From Siderastrea radians (Eukaryota > Cnidaria > Anthozoa > Scleractinia > Rhizangiidae): a stretch of DNA of 64,000 bases. The stretch lies in contig OZ024894.1 in NCBI GenBank assembly GCA_964017195.1, positions 7,619,537 to 7,683,536 on the forward strand. The letters are read 5' to 3'. A program made the position numbers and the translations under genes. Positions 1 through 9,815 of this stretch are shown piece by piece; within the stretch, counting starts at the first letter, position 1, and every line of letters begins with the position of its first letter. The notes under the pieces were generated by a model, which saw nothing but the letters and a program-made list of their open reading frames with translations, ran no database searches and had not been told where the DNA came from.

Positions 1-219
1 CTTTAACTGTTGGAAAGAATAGTCAACATTCAAGTTCTTCACTCCTGAGATTACAGAGAGGCGTGTTTACAGTACTTAACTCAGCTAAAAGTTAGACGTA
101 TTGAACGCAGCATGAGATTATGCAAAAAAGTCTGGCTGGTGAAAATTTATTTTAGCTAGTGAAATCGAACCTCTCACTAGCCACTTGGCTACTAAACTGA
201 AAAGTTAGTCTCGGGCCCT
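1..219. mobile_element. Right end of a CAGGG-type TIR element (cut by window edge)
   Basis: This stretch matches 19920-20138 almost base for base in the same orientation. That second site is the right end of a complete element at 18613-20138. It shows the same subterminal GGCTAGTGAA and CTCACTAGCC motifs and ends in CTCGGGCCCTG at 219. The rest of the element lies left of the window. No coding sequence is visible in it. Confidence 0.75.
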
Positions 220-802
220 GTGACTGACCTTTTTTTTTTTTGGAAAAAGTAAACTAATTCATTTCTAAGATTCCTGAACCAGTAGCTGCTTTCTTCTCTT
301 GGTTGTTTCTGATCTTCAACATGCTTTTCCTACAACTTAAATTGTCTCTGCCATAACTCATCCTGGCTCATAAGGATGTTTTCAACTTTAGATCTTCTGA
401 GATGATAACAGCTCACTGCAAAATGTTAGTCGTGACGTGGATATAATCAAGGCTCACTTACTTGGAATTATTCATGTTTAAATTAATGTCAATATATTGT
501 AATGCCCGGATGACTGATCCACTTTCACAGAAGAGTGAGTGATGGGAAATGAAACATTTTATTAGGTAATTGGTAACAAAGCTCAGAGCTACCAAATAAT
601 GAAAAAAATTCAGGTACACTGCACTTACACAAATCCACCCCTTTCTCTTCTCTACCAGAGTTCCTGAAGAAGAACAATAATTTATTTCAAAAAAGAATTG
701 AGCTAGATACAGCAGAAAACCTGAGAAAAAAAGCACCTCACCACTTTCAACAGCTGTGATTTGGTTGATAAGAGATATGCATGAGATGATTCTTTTTGTT
801 AC
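220..802. other. Probable DDX11 intron sequence, no firm gene
   Basis: Non-coding sequence on the 3' side of helicase exon 2. A poly-T run lies at 230-241. A minus-strand block at 629-663 has a pyrimidine-rich acceptor and a GTAAGT donor and would continue the exon-2 phase as a 35-nt micro-exon (R NSGREEKGVDL), but I cannot match it to the family, so it is only a candidate. No other exon was found. Confidence 0.4.
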
Positions 803-918
803 CTTTGATCATTGAGTTGTTTAGAACTTGACAAGGCATTCTCTAACTCTTCTTGTTGTCTCTCTTCATAACACTTCAGCCAAGTTAATGTGCCACAAAT
901 TAAACTCAGTGACTTTCC
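803..918 (-). CDS. DDX11: DDX11/ChlR1-like DNA helicase, coding exon 2 (partial gene)
   Basis: This 116-nt minus-strand exon begins after a TTTCAG acceptor and ends at AAAG/GTAACA. It reads GKSLSLICGTLTWLKCYEER and continues about 18 residues of charged sequence. GKSLSLICG is the second half of the Walker A motif of the DDX11/FANCJ/RTEL1 iron-sulphur helicase family. In DDX11 it directly follows FESPTGT, which is exactly where exon 1 (2597-3007) ends in phase 0. The exon leaves in phase 2. Family role: a 5'-3' DNA helicase acting in sister-chromatid cohesion and replication-fork processing. The FeS and remaining helicase motifs would lie left of the window. Too short and spliced to appear as an open frame of its own. 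Confidence 0.85.
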
Positions 919-1296
919 CTGAAATGGATAGGAACCTTCATTGAGTGAGCATTTTATGTGTTAAGAGAAACAGTTAAGCCCCATGAATAAAGACACGACA
1001 GGGGTCATAGTAAGTGTCTTTATAGATAACAAGGTGTTCGTAGGTTTTCCATAAAGACCTAGACTATGAGCACTCCCTCCTCCTCAGGGATAGAACATAT
1101 GAACACATGTGAAAGTTGGAAGCAGCATGAAAACGTGACGCATGATTGAGTAAATTAATTACATGAGAGAGAATGAAACCCTGTTAGGGCAAACATGGAC
1201 AACTGATACACTTGGGCCTGCCTTCCAGCCCCAACCCCCCTCCCTCCCACGACCTTAACCATCACCACCACCAACAAATTATGACAACCCTGGTGG
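919..1296. other. Helicase intron, nothing recognised
   Basis: Part of the roughly 1.7-kb intron between helicase exons 1 and 2. It has a C-rich stretch at about 1218-1250. No open frame or repeat family recognised. Confidence 0.5.
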
Positions 1297-1674
1297 AATC
1301 CTATACAGGATCCTACAGGATTTTCTAGGATCCTATAGCATCCTACAGGATCCTACAGGATCCTGAAAGTTCACACAGGATCCTACCCAGGATCCTAAAT
1401 GGCACCATGTTGTTTAGGATCCTACTCAGGATCCTGTAAAGTCTTTCAGGATCCTGCTTAAGATTGTCCAGGATCCTGTTTAGGATCCTGTAGGATCTTG
1501 TTTAGGATCCTGTAGGATCCTATAGGATCCTGTAGGATCTTGCTTAGGATCCTGTAGGATCCTATAGCATCTTAAACAGGATCCTATAGGATCTTATATA
1601 GGATCTTATCAGGATCCTGGTTAAGATCCTACAGGATCCTGTTAGGATTCTATTAGGATCTTATTAGGATCCTG
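1297..1674. repeat. Tandem array of palindromic AGGATCCT units
   Basis: About thirty copies of a 10-12 bp unit built around the perfect 8-bp palindrome AGGATCCT, with short spacers such as GTAGGATCCTAT. Some copies have decayed to AGGATCTT or AGCATCCT. Because each unit is its own inverse complement, the array has no orientation and could fold into many small cruciforms. It lies in the helicase intron. Confidence 0.9.
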
Positions 1675-2596
1675 GGCAGAATTTTTACCAGGGAATATAC
1701 CCCCAGGGGTGTACTCACAGAAGCTTGGGTATCATTGCAATGGCTGATGGATGGGCTGATGGGCTAAATAAAGCAGACATAGCAGCAAGGATGATCTGAC
1801 TATGTAGAAAGATCTGACTTTGCAAGACATCAACACAACACTGATAGAACTTCAACAGAGCAGGGTTGCAGCCGTAGACAGCTGTTTCACTCTTCTTAGA
1901 GCTCATCACTATGGCATGACAAGATGGCGAAAATGCCGTAAAAATACCCATTCACTCTGTTAAAAGCCCTGCTAAACAAGGACACATGCCTACCGGATCA
2001 CGCCATCACGTGTCTCAGATCAGCCTTGCTATGTCTACCATTTGAGTATTTTTTTGGCTGATTCGGTCTGTTTTACTAGATCCTACGTACACATGCAGCA
2101 TTTTCGTTTGCGGTCCTTTATTGATATTGTTCTACTAAATAAAGCAGATTGAGTCTGTCTATTCAAAACAGTCATTTATGATAAATTTGAACCATGGCCA
2201 ATCCCAAAAGATATCTGGCTTAGGGTAGTAGATGGTGGAAATGTATATCCTGTCCAAGACAAAAGAACCTGAAAACCTTCCCTATCCAGCAGCATGTCCC
2301 CAGTTTGGGTTGCCCCCAACCCCACCCCCCCCCCCCCCCTTCACCATACAGGTTTTCAATGAAGCCTTGCTTATCAGTTGTTTTAAAGGTTTTCAACAAA
2401 TGATTACGAGTACTTTCTTGAATGTATGCAACACACAAATTGCAACTGTGACATGTATTGCAAACGTACCACAAAGCTGCAATCAAATGCAGCATCTGCC
2501 ATCACCATCAGTTGCCACAGCTTAATTTTGAAATCACAAACCTCCCTGCTCAAACAATCTTAACCCTCTAAAAAATTGCCATTTATCTGCACCTAC
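1675..2596. other. Helicase intron with poly-C tract
   Basis: The rest of the intron between helicase exons 1 and 2. It carries a long C tract at about 2321-2339. Open frames on both strands here are short and carry no recognisable domain. Confidence 0.5.
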
Positions 2597-3007
2597 CGTT
2601 CCCGTTGGGCTTTCAAAAATCCCAACTTCTCCATTATCGAGCACTTGAAAGAGTGTCCTCATGAAATCTTCTTGAATGTCGTATGGCGGGAAAGGAAAAG
2701 GAAAAAATACAGGTTTCGTTGTAGCTGCTGAATCTCGTCCAGGTAATTCATTTGATGAAACTTGTTTAAGATCACAATTTGTAGACGCTTCTTCTGTGTG
2801 AAATCCGTCACTATGTAGATTTTCCATTCCAAAATTTGCCATGCACGAGAAATCCTTGCTTGATGGAAGCTCTGCTCTGTTTTGGTTCCCAAACTTCGCG
2901 CTCAAATTTCTTAGCCTCGCTTTGATACCTAAGTGTGGGCTATATTTTCTCTCACGGGGTAGTAGAGGAAACTGCCAACACTCGGGAAATTCTAAGCTCT
3001 TTTTCAC
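2597..3007 (-). CDS. DDX11: DDX11/ChlR1-like DNA helicase, coding exon 1
   Basis: First coding exon, minus strand. The C-terminal part reads FPFPFPPYDIQEDFM, the Q-motif region of DDX11, then GEVGIFESPTGT, the first half of the Walker A (P-loop) motif. Translation then meets the donor ACG/GTAGGT, and the frame continues at 918 with GKSLSLICG. The longest frame starts at 3007 and gives 137 residues in this exon. Human DDX11 has only about a dozen residues before FPFPF, so the in-frame ATG at 2842 (MANFGMENLHS) is also a plausible start. Nucleotide-dependent DNA helicase, nuclear. It is divergent from the DRAM-like gene starting at 3386, which suggests a shared promoter. The rest of the gene is outside the window. 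Confidence 0.88.
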
Positions 3008-3385
3008 AAGGGAAATAAATTATTCGTTCATTACCGCATTTAAAGATTTAAACTTTATTTTGAGCTCGTCCTATGTTGCGTTAGAATTAAAACTGAATGT
3101 GAAACTTGAATGGTGGTTTATCAACTTCTTGCCCTCCCGTCCCAAGCACTACATTCAGCAACTTCTCAAAGCTTGTTGAGTTGGCTACCCTTCATGCAAC
3201 GCTGTAGTTTTCTTCCTTAAAGTTTCGCTTTCGTTAGTTGAACGTAAAGCTTCGTCCTTTGCCGAGTTTGGTTCGAAAATGGCACGAATTTTGTAGGGCT
3301 TTTGTAGTCTGAGTCAGAACTACGTCGCTGTTTTGGGGTTTCATTGCAAGGATGCGCTGAAGGATAAACTTTTCCGAGTCTAAAC
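3008..3385. promoter_or_regulatory. Putative bidirectional promoter between helicase and DRAM-like gene
   Basis: The two start codons face away from each other with 378 bp between them, or 543 bp if the helicase starts at 2842. No obvious TATA box stands near either start, as is usual for housekeeping bidirectional promoters. The call rests on gene arrangement only. Confidence 0.5.
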
Positions 3386-3730
3386 ATGTGTGGTCGTTGC
3401 GGACTCGGTTGCCTGCCGCTACTTTTAGCGCTTCTTTCTCTGTCAACGTTCGTTATAACCTACGTGATCTCCTTTGTTCGTAACGACACATCATGGTTCC
3501 CTGCCATAAGCGATACAGCAGATCATCAACCCGAAAGCAACGTGTTTGGGTTTCTGTTCAACTTGTGTGCGGGCATAGGTCTGTTGACAACGTTTGTGAG
3601 ATACCTGCAGCTGAGACATGATGCGGATTGGAATGAGAGAGACAGACAACTTCTTATAAGACTCAACAAAGTGGCCCTGGTATTTGGTGTACTTTCTAGC
3701 GTTGGGGCTGGCATAGTGGCCAATTTTCAG
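3386..3730 (+). CDS. DRAM-family autophagy modulator-like membrane protein, exon 1
   Basis: Exon 1 encodes residues 1-115 of a 271-residue protein of the Frag1/DRAM/Sfk1 family. These are six-span membrane proteins; the vertebrate members DRAM1 and DRAM2 sit in lysosomal or autophagic membranes. Family marks are a first span at about residues 9-31, then PAISDTADHQPES (vertebrate DRAM has YISDTG followed by PE), VRYLQL, LNKVALVFGVLSSVGAGIVANFQ-type sequence around residues 93-115, and a phase-0 donor CAG/GTACAT. The Asn-Phe-Gln end joins the GluAspAla start of exon 2, as in vertebrate DRAM proteins. The start codon is the first in frame. I cannot assign a DRAM1 or DRAM2 orthologue without a tree. 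Confidence 0.9.
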
Positions 3731-3916
3731 GTACATTACATGTTCATGGTGATATGTGTGTTCTATGTATGGTGAAGTCAGTGATGTATAATTCCTGTGT
3801 TGCTGTACAAAGTCGTTCCAACTTACGTCTGTGTCAATAACTTTCAACTGAATGCTCACATGTTAGGATTTAATCCACAGACTCAGGAGAAGTTAGAACC
3901 ACTTTTTACAGCATAA

Positions 3917-4130
3917 TAGGTAAAGTCGCACACGAGCCAAGGAGGCCTACACATCGGAGCTTATCCCGGTTTCTGAAGCATGAAGCAACTGAGAGTATTG
4001 CTGCTCCCCCTGGATGGGATACTAGTCCATCGCAGGGTCACCCCCAGTGGTATGTCACCGGTACCCATTTATACACCTGGATGGAGAGAAACAACACGGG
4101 GTAAGGTTTCTTGTCTAAGGAAACAACATG
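3917..4130 (+). repeat. Dispersed repeat, copy 1
   Basis: The segment from TAGGTAAAGTCGCACACGAG to about 4130 recurs in inverted orientation at 10871-10987. The shared parts include TTATCCCGGTTTCTGAAGCA and the CCCCCTGGATGGGATACTAG region. Short, no open frame of note, and no TIR seen. It may be a SINE-like or MITE fragment; the class is unknown. Confidence 0.7.
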
Positions 4131-5435
4131 CTGGAAGGGGCTGGGGGCATCAAACCACCCACCTTGATAAACAATAACAAAGCAAAGTACTGCCCAACAG
4201 CTTTCAAAACTACTTTAGAAAATTTTCCTGATTTTTAGAATGTTCACAAAGAACAAGGAAGGGAGTGGGATTGGTGAATCCTAAAGAAATTTAGGTAATT
4301 TAGGTAATTAACAACTGGACAACTAAACAATCTGCCAACAACCCAAAGTGCCCTCATGTGAGGCTGAGCTGTCTTGTGATCATCTCTCTTTTTAATTGGT
4401 CATAATTAATGAAGTCCACGAAAGGCGATTGTGTACGTTTGCATTTGGTACGGGTTTAAGTTATGAACTATCAAAAAAATCATCCACACCTTACAGAGTT
4501 CAAGGACTTTATTGACAGCTTTCAGTTTGAGTTTTATGTGTTTTACTTTGAGCTGATGTATAGTGTATGTTGTTCGGAATTATCGGCCAGTCAGGATTTT
4601 CCCCGTACGCTCGTATTTAATAAATTTTAAAAATATTCCATCCATCATTGCCAGAAGAGTCCTGACTCTTTCCCGTTATTGAGCTCTCCAGAATTGACCG
4701 TTATTGAAGTTTTCTTGGTTTCTGTATTTCATGTCTGCAGTTTAGTTTCATAGTTCCCACAGTTGAATGTATTCACCGTTATGACATTGATCTGACGATT
4801 TACTTGTTATTCTGAACTTCCCAAATGATGTTTGTTCTTTGATGATCACCAGAAAGATTCTTGAAATCCTTGTCATTAAGCTGCAAAAATGTTTTGTGTT
4901 TTCTCTCACTTAGCCTTTTAGAACGATTATATTCGTGAGGTTATCCTGACACGAAAGCTATTTAAATTTGATTTTCATAATTCAGTTAGTAGAATGTTTA
5001 CATAGGTGTAATGTTGGCATGATTTCTGACACGAAAGTAAAATTTTGTCAATCACAAGTTTTTAAATAAACTCAAACAACTTATATACACGCAAAAACTA
5101 GCCCAACGTCTGTTTCTCTTTAATAATATGTAAGTATTCTTCTACATTCATTCTTTTATAACGAGAAAAAAAAGATTTCCCAGGCTTATGACAGCACATT
5201 TCTTTTCAAATGCTGGGCTACGTTCTCGTGGTTTCCCTGTTATTCTTTAATTTTGAGCTGCCTGTTACCTATTTAATGGTGACGCTCTCTATTATGCAAC
5301 CACATCCTGCTCCTGATAACACTGATATGCACTGAACAACAAAGGCAGCAGAGACAAAATAGTAGTAACATCTAAAAAACAACTGCGAACTATCCGAACG
5401 GATCCGCTCGTTGTCTCAATAAACCTTTTCACGAT

Positions 5436-5755
5436 TTTTTCAACTTTTCACATGGACCAGTTAGCGAAAATCCACCAACAATGCTGGAAAGAACGCCTTA
5501 AAATCTGTAAAGTTGCCAAGTTTGAGAGTGATAGGATGAATGCTAACAAATTTATGGCTCCACAAAGCCACAAAATTCTGTTGATGTTTGTATAGTAGGG
5601 GTAAGTTTGTGCTGTAAATTTTGCGACTTTGCAGAGCTGTATCTTCACTTGTTTCTGACATATCACTCTCAAACTCAGCAAGTCTACTAATTTGAAGGCA
5701 CTCTTTATAGCAGTGTCGATAGATTTTTGCTAACTGCTCCATGTCAAAAGTTGAA
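5436..5755. repeat. Imperfect inverted repeat whose two arms encode similar peptides
   Basis: The left arm (from 5436) and the inverse of the right arm (from 5755) match over about 150 bp each with many substitutions. Read outside-in, both arms open with ATG and encode related peptides. The plus strand at 5452-5595 begins MDQLAKIHQQCWKERL and includes KFESD. The minus strand from 5742 begins MEQLAKIYRHCYKECL and includes EFESD. Many changes are at third positions or conservative. It lies in the DRAM-like intron. I do not recognise the protein; it may be a piece of a transposon ORF inserted twice head to head. Confidence 0.75.
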
Positions 5756-5801
5756 AACAACTGTGAAAAATTCTGTCTTAATTCTATATCCTAATTCACA
5801 G

Positions 5802-6272
5802 GAAGATGCTGTTGCCTATGTCCACATCGTTGGTGCACTGATGGTTTTTCTGTTTGGTATTTTATACTGCTGGGTGCAATCCTTCATTTCTTACAAGATG
5901 AAGTCATGTGGTCTAATAACCAACACACTCCTGTTCTTACGGCTCACGCTGACCATCATAGTGTCCATCTTCTTTATTTCCTGTGCCACGGCTATCTCCT
6001 TTGCATTTAAAGACTGGATACATCACCGTGTAAACGGCACTAACATTCCACACAGGTGGGACCATAAGGATAAGAACTATGTTCAACACATTGTTGGTGA
6101 CGTGTCTGAGTGGCTAATGGCTTTGACACTGCTTGGCTTCTTTTTTACGTTTTTTGGAGAGTTCAGATTTGTCAAAATGAAGATTGTTGTTTCAAGACGA
6201 ACACAGAATCCTGTGCCCCTTGCAACAGGGACGGGCTCTGACGATGGACTTTACACATCTTTGTATGTTTGA
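5802..6272 (+). CDS. DRAM-family autophagy modulator-like membrane protein, exon 2
   Basis: Exon 2 encodes residues 116-271 and the TGA stop. It follows the acceptor CTAATTCACAG in phase 0. Three further membrane spans are visible at about residues 119-140, 157-178 and 213-232, making six in the joined protein, as expected of the family. Family-type motifs are HIVGALMVFLFGILY, the WDHKDKNYVQHIVGDVSEW block (vertebrate DRAM has a W-x-P-E-D-K-G-Y-V-x-H-x-x-x-x-x-x-E-W pattern here) and GFFFTFFGEFR. The short polar tail, about 40 residues, is presumably cytosolic. Length and exon joining indicate a complete, functional gene. No domain is missing. Confidence 0.92.
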   Translation, partial: EDAVAYVHIVGALMVFLFGILYCWVQSFISYKMKSCGLITNTLLFLRLTLTIIVSIFFISCATAISFAFKDWIHHRVNGTNIPHRWDHKDKNYVQHIVGDVSEWLMALTLLGFFFTFFGEFRFVKMKIVVSRRTQNPVPLATGTGSDDGLYTSLYV

Positions 6273-7220
6273 GTTCATCAATACTCTTTTTCTAGGAGAA
6301 CTTTAAACATCTGTTGCTGCACTTGCCTTGATCTGCAGCATTTTTCTTCCAGACTTGCACATAAGTGTCAATTTATTTATAAGCTTTTAACTTATAAGCT
6401 TAAAAAAGCCCACACAAAAGTGAGTCAAGCAAATCAGTGTAAGTTAAAAATTTGCATTGACTTGTGTCTCCAGTTGCCACTTTGAAAACAAGTAGGGTTT
6501 GGGACGTGTTCAAAATTACCAGTATCATGTAAATCAAGAGAAAACAACATTTAAGAAATGGTCTGTTATATGGAAGAGCATATCAGAAATTTCAATAATC
6601 TAAGGAAGCTTGAGAAAGTCTGGATGAAAAGTCTCTAAAGTACATGTTTTTAAAAATATAGAAAATGTCATACATACATCTCTATGTTAAAACGTGGCAA
6701 TCATGTTGGCCCATAACCATACAAACTCTGTATTTTTGTCTGATTTATTCAGCCCAACCAATTAGTTCAAATTTATAGGTCAATCAATCAATCAATTTTA
6801 TTTTCACTTAAACACCATTGATGACAAATTATCCTAACATTTATGGCAACAAGTAAGGTGAGAAGGACTGACTGGAGTCCAAAGGAAGCAGAACTTGTAA
6901 CATGGAACCCAGGAATAACTAAAAAAAGTTTTAAAAACTTGTGATTGGCTTAAGCTAATTGAAAAAAGTATAAGTTCATATGTAGGGGAAAAATGAAATA
7001 ATTACCAGTAGTTAATAGTTTGCAATCATTAACCCTTTAAGCGCTAACAGTGACAAAAATGAAATTTCTCTTTACATTATCACTACTTGTTCAAACATTC
7101 AAGTGATGAGAATAAAACGAGTGATCACCAAGGACATTAAGACAAATTCTCCATACTACGGTAGTTTCCTTACAAATGTATAGAGAACAGTAAGGAGAAT
7201 ATGCATTTTTATATCAGGGC
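6273..7220. other. 3' flank of the DRAM-like gene
   Basis: AT-rich sequence that probably includes the 3'UTR. A short (TCAA)n run lies at about 6780-6796. No gene recognised. Confidence 0.5.
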
Positions 7221-7845
7221 TTAACTCTTTCCTGTCAGCAGTTGTATTTTCCAGATGCAGAAGTCGGGAATCATTGAGCCACTTGTGACGTCATCATTTT
7301 TTAGGTCACGAGATTGTTTTGATAAGCAGCTGACACAGCAAGGACAGATCCATCCATACGTGTGTCCATTTTGAATATCGACCAAATTCTGGCAGAGCTA
7401 TACCAGAAAAAACGTGTCCAACTTGGGTGCAAAATTAGTGGTAAAATAGGCCAAGTCACCTAGTTGATCATTGTTCCATTTCCAGGTCTGTAGAAGGGCT
7501 GAGGCCCAAAACTTTTCCAGTGGATAGAAAGGAGATAAACGGTAGAAGACAAAGAGAAAAGAAAGGGGAGAAAAAGGAAAGCAAAAGAAGCGAGAAAAAA
7601 ATTGGAAATGAAACAGCAAAAAAAAAAAAACAACAACAACAAAAAACAAGTCCAAATTTTGGCTTATACGTGAAAGCAAAATATTGTACAATTTACAACA
7701 GAAGCTGGCTCAAAATTTAGCTAAATTGTAAGAAAACGCTTTTGTAGCAAAGTTAAGTGGCATTTGGCAACACAGCACTTAAAAAACCGCTTTAGCGGTA
7801 AAAATGCGTTTTTCTAAGGAAAAAACACTGACAGGAAAGGGTTAA
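7221..7845. mobile_element. piggyBac-like MITE (TTAA target)
   Basis: Flanked by TTAA at 7221-7224 and 7842-7845. TIRs are TTAACTCTTTCCTGTCAG on the left and, inverted, TTAACCCTTTCCTGTCAG on the right. TTAA duplication plus a TIR beginning CCCTTT is the piggyBac pattern. It contains GAGCCACTTGTGACGTCATC, found inverted in the 20796-21399 element, so the two are related. A purine-rich tract lies at 7520-7650. No transposase. Confidence 0.78.
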
Positions 7846-9189
7846 AGGGTAATCAATCATTACCATCAACAACAATCATTGTTATGTATTAATAAGACAA
7901 TCAGTTTTTGAGGTACTTTATTCGTTGGTCGACATGAACTCAAACAATCAATTAATTTTAACAATTCCTTCCCAGATTTCTACTTGTTGCTAATGTGGCC
8001 ACTGCTTGTTTCACACTTCTTGAGATCAAAATGTACCTAAATTGATGCGTAAACTTCAAGCAGGGTGTTTTTGTTTGACTTGGCTAACTACCTCCTAATG
8101 GGACACATCAAATTACCCTTTTTGTTGAGGACTTCAAGTTGAAATGTGGCCATCCAGAAGCCATATTCTACAGCCACAAAAGTTTGCAAGCCTTTGTCAA
8201 TCTTTCTTGAATTTCTTAAAGAACTGGTTAATAGAATGGCCAGATACCCTAGGCTTGTGGCATAAAGCTTGGTGAAAGAGAAGTACAGCTCCCATTGGAC
8301 AACAAACTTCCAACTGCCAGCCAGCAGTTCACACCAGTTTCCTGGTTTGGTGGCTTTGTTTGTCGCAGGTGTTGGCAGAATCTTAATATTGATCTGTTGG
8401 ACTGTTTAAAGTAAAGTGTTGTCAATAGCTTGTGTCAATATTTAGTAGTAGACAGTGTCTGCTGTCACCTTAAGTATGAAGGGACACTTCCTCCAAGATT
8501 GACAAAAACTCTCTTGTACAAAACTGGACCAGTTTTATTGTGGGACTTACATAAGAGAAACTAAAGCTTGTTGATAAAATTGTGCCTGATCTTAGGTTAG
8601 ATGTTTCAAGATCTTTACTAGTTGGCCTGATGCAGTACAATTTCAACATAAGTTTGTCTCAGTGTTGTTTACTTATATATGGCAGCAAATGCATGGCTGT
8701 ATTGAATGTGCATTTTTACTAGTAACTTAATATGTTTACTTTTCAAGTCTGTTTAGCTACTCATTGCATGTCATAACACAGACTGCCATTTCCAAACTCG
8801 TGTCCATGTTATGATGTTTTCTGATAAGGAAGTAGCGTAAAATGCACCCTATGCAACACTGGGACTGCAAAGGATTTATGATGATGATGGTGATGACAAA
8901 GTATCGTTAAGGAGTGAAGCTAACTGGTGGCTACCAGTAATTCAATTACCCATGAAAGACCTTTATGGATAGCTGACTGAATTTAAAAGAGTGGCAGTTT
9001 TTCATGTGAACACTTAAGTGTCCATAGACTTATTTTCAACAAACTGGCAACCATTTTGCTTTGTTTATTTATTTGTTTTATTTTTGTTTTGTTTATTTGG
9101 TTTATCATTCGTTTACGCCTAAATTTACCCTTAGGCAAAGTGGAGTTTCGAGAGTCCTGGACTGGGCAAAACCGTAGACTGAGAGCAGT
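7846..9189. other. Intergenic, nothing recognised
   Basis: AT-rich sequence with a short (ATG)n-like stretch at about 8878-8895. No coding region or TIR pair found. Confidence 0.5.
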
Positions 9190-9355
9190 CTCTTTTTCCG
9201 CTTAGGGATAGTCGCTTCGAGCACAAAGAACACGCGTGGAAACGTGAAAATCTCCCGCTGCATGGAAATGTAACGCGCGCGTTTCCACCCAGAAGGTGAT
9301 TTTCCTGCTCGCACGCGTGTTCTTTTTGTTTGACCAAGAGAGACGTACTGCTCGT
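9190..9355. repeat. Partly palindromic repeat containing GCTTAGGGATAGTC
   Basis: Contains AAGAACACGCGTGG near the left and its near-inverse CACGCGTGTTCTTTTTG near the right, so it folds back on itself. A related block starting GCTTAGGGATAGTC with AAGAACAAGAACACG lies at 9936-10005. Class unknown. Confidence 0.5.
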
Positions 9356-9363
9356 AGTCTACT

Positions 9364-9807
9364 CCCGGGGAGGGGTACTCCTTATAGTCCCCAGGAGCCC
9401 AGTGGGCTATACAGGGAGGTTCTGCCCGAAAGGGGTTGCCTTTTTTAAGCTCGCAGTATATAAAAGGGTAGGGAAAATTGCAATTTAAGTATACAAAAGG
9501 GTCTCAAAATCAGCTGCAAAGTGGAAGAAATGGTGGCCAAAGCGAAGTATATCAAAGGGTGCCACATTTTGGCAGAAATGACTATGCAGCTGAATCAGAA
9601 TGACTGAAAACCCAAGAAAAATGTGGTCATTACAGTAAATTCTTTTGTTTTGCCTTATCCTTGAGGTATAAGAAAGGGGTGCAATTTTGCTCTAGTTATG
9701 TGAAAGGGGTACCATTTTGGTAAAAATTAGTATATTTAAGGGTAAAGGTTTGAACCTGTGAGCGGAGCCTCCCTGTACAAAACTTTATTGAGTAGCCCCC
9801 CACCGGG
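9364..9807. mobile_element. CCCGGG-end element, 8-bp target duplication
   Basis: A 444-bp non-autonomous element. The 8-bp direct repeat AGTCTACT flanks it exactly (9356-9363 and 9808-9815). TIRs are CCCGGGGAGGGGTACTCC and, inverted from the right, CCCGGTGGGGGGCTACTC. The interior repeats pieces such as AAAGGGGTNCCATTTTGG. An 8-bp TSD fits the hAT superfamily, but no transposase is present. Same family as 13754-14070. Confidence 0.82.
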
Positions 9808-9815
9808 AGTCTACT

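Larger units (their letters stand above)
3731..5801 (+). other. Intron of the DRAM-like gene
   Basis: A 2,071-bp phase-0 intron running from GTACAT to TTCACAG. It contains a dispersed repeat (3917-4130) and an imperfect inverted repeat with coding-like arms (5436-5755). The remainder (about 4131-5435) is AT-rich with nothing recognisable. Confidence 0.8.

Noticed and set aside
240..460. Possible helicase exon with HVEDQK-like coding on the minus strand
   Set aside because: Stops interrupt the phase required by exon 2, and similarity to the charged region of DDX11 is only compositional.
629..663. 35-nt third exon of the helicase
   Set aside because: Splice sites and phase fit, but the encoded residues match nothing I know in DDX11, so it is not listed as CDS.
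7398..7720. Phe-rich and Lys-rich frames
   Set aside because: Translation of a purine/pyrimidine tract within the piggyBac-like MITE.
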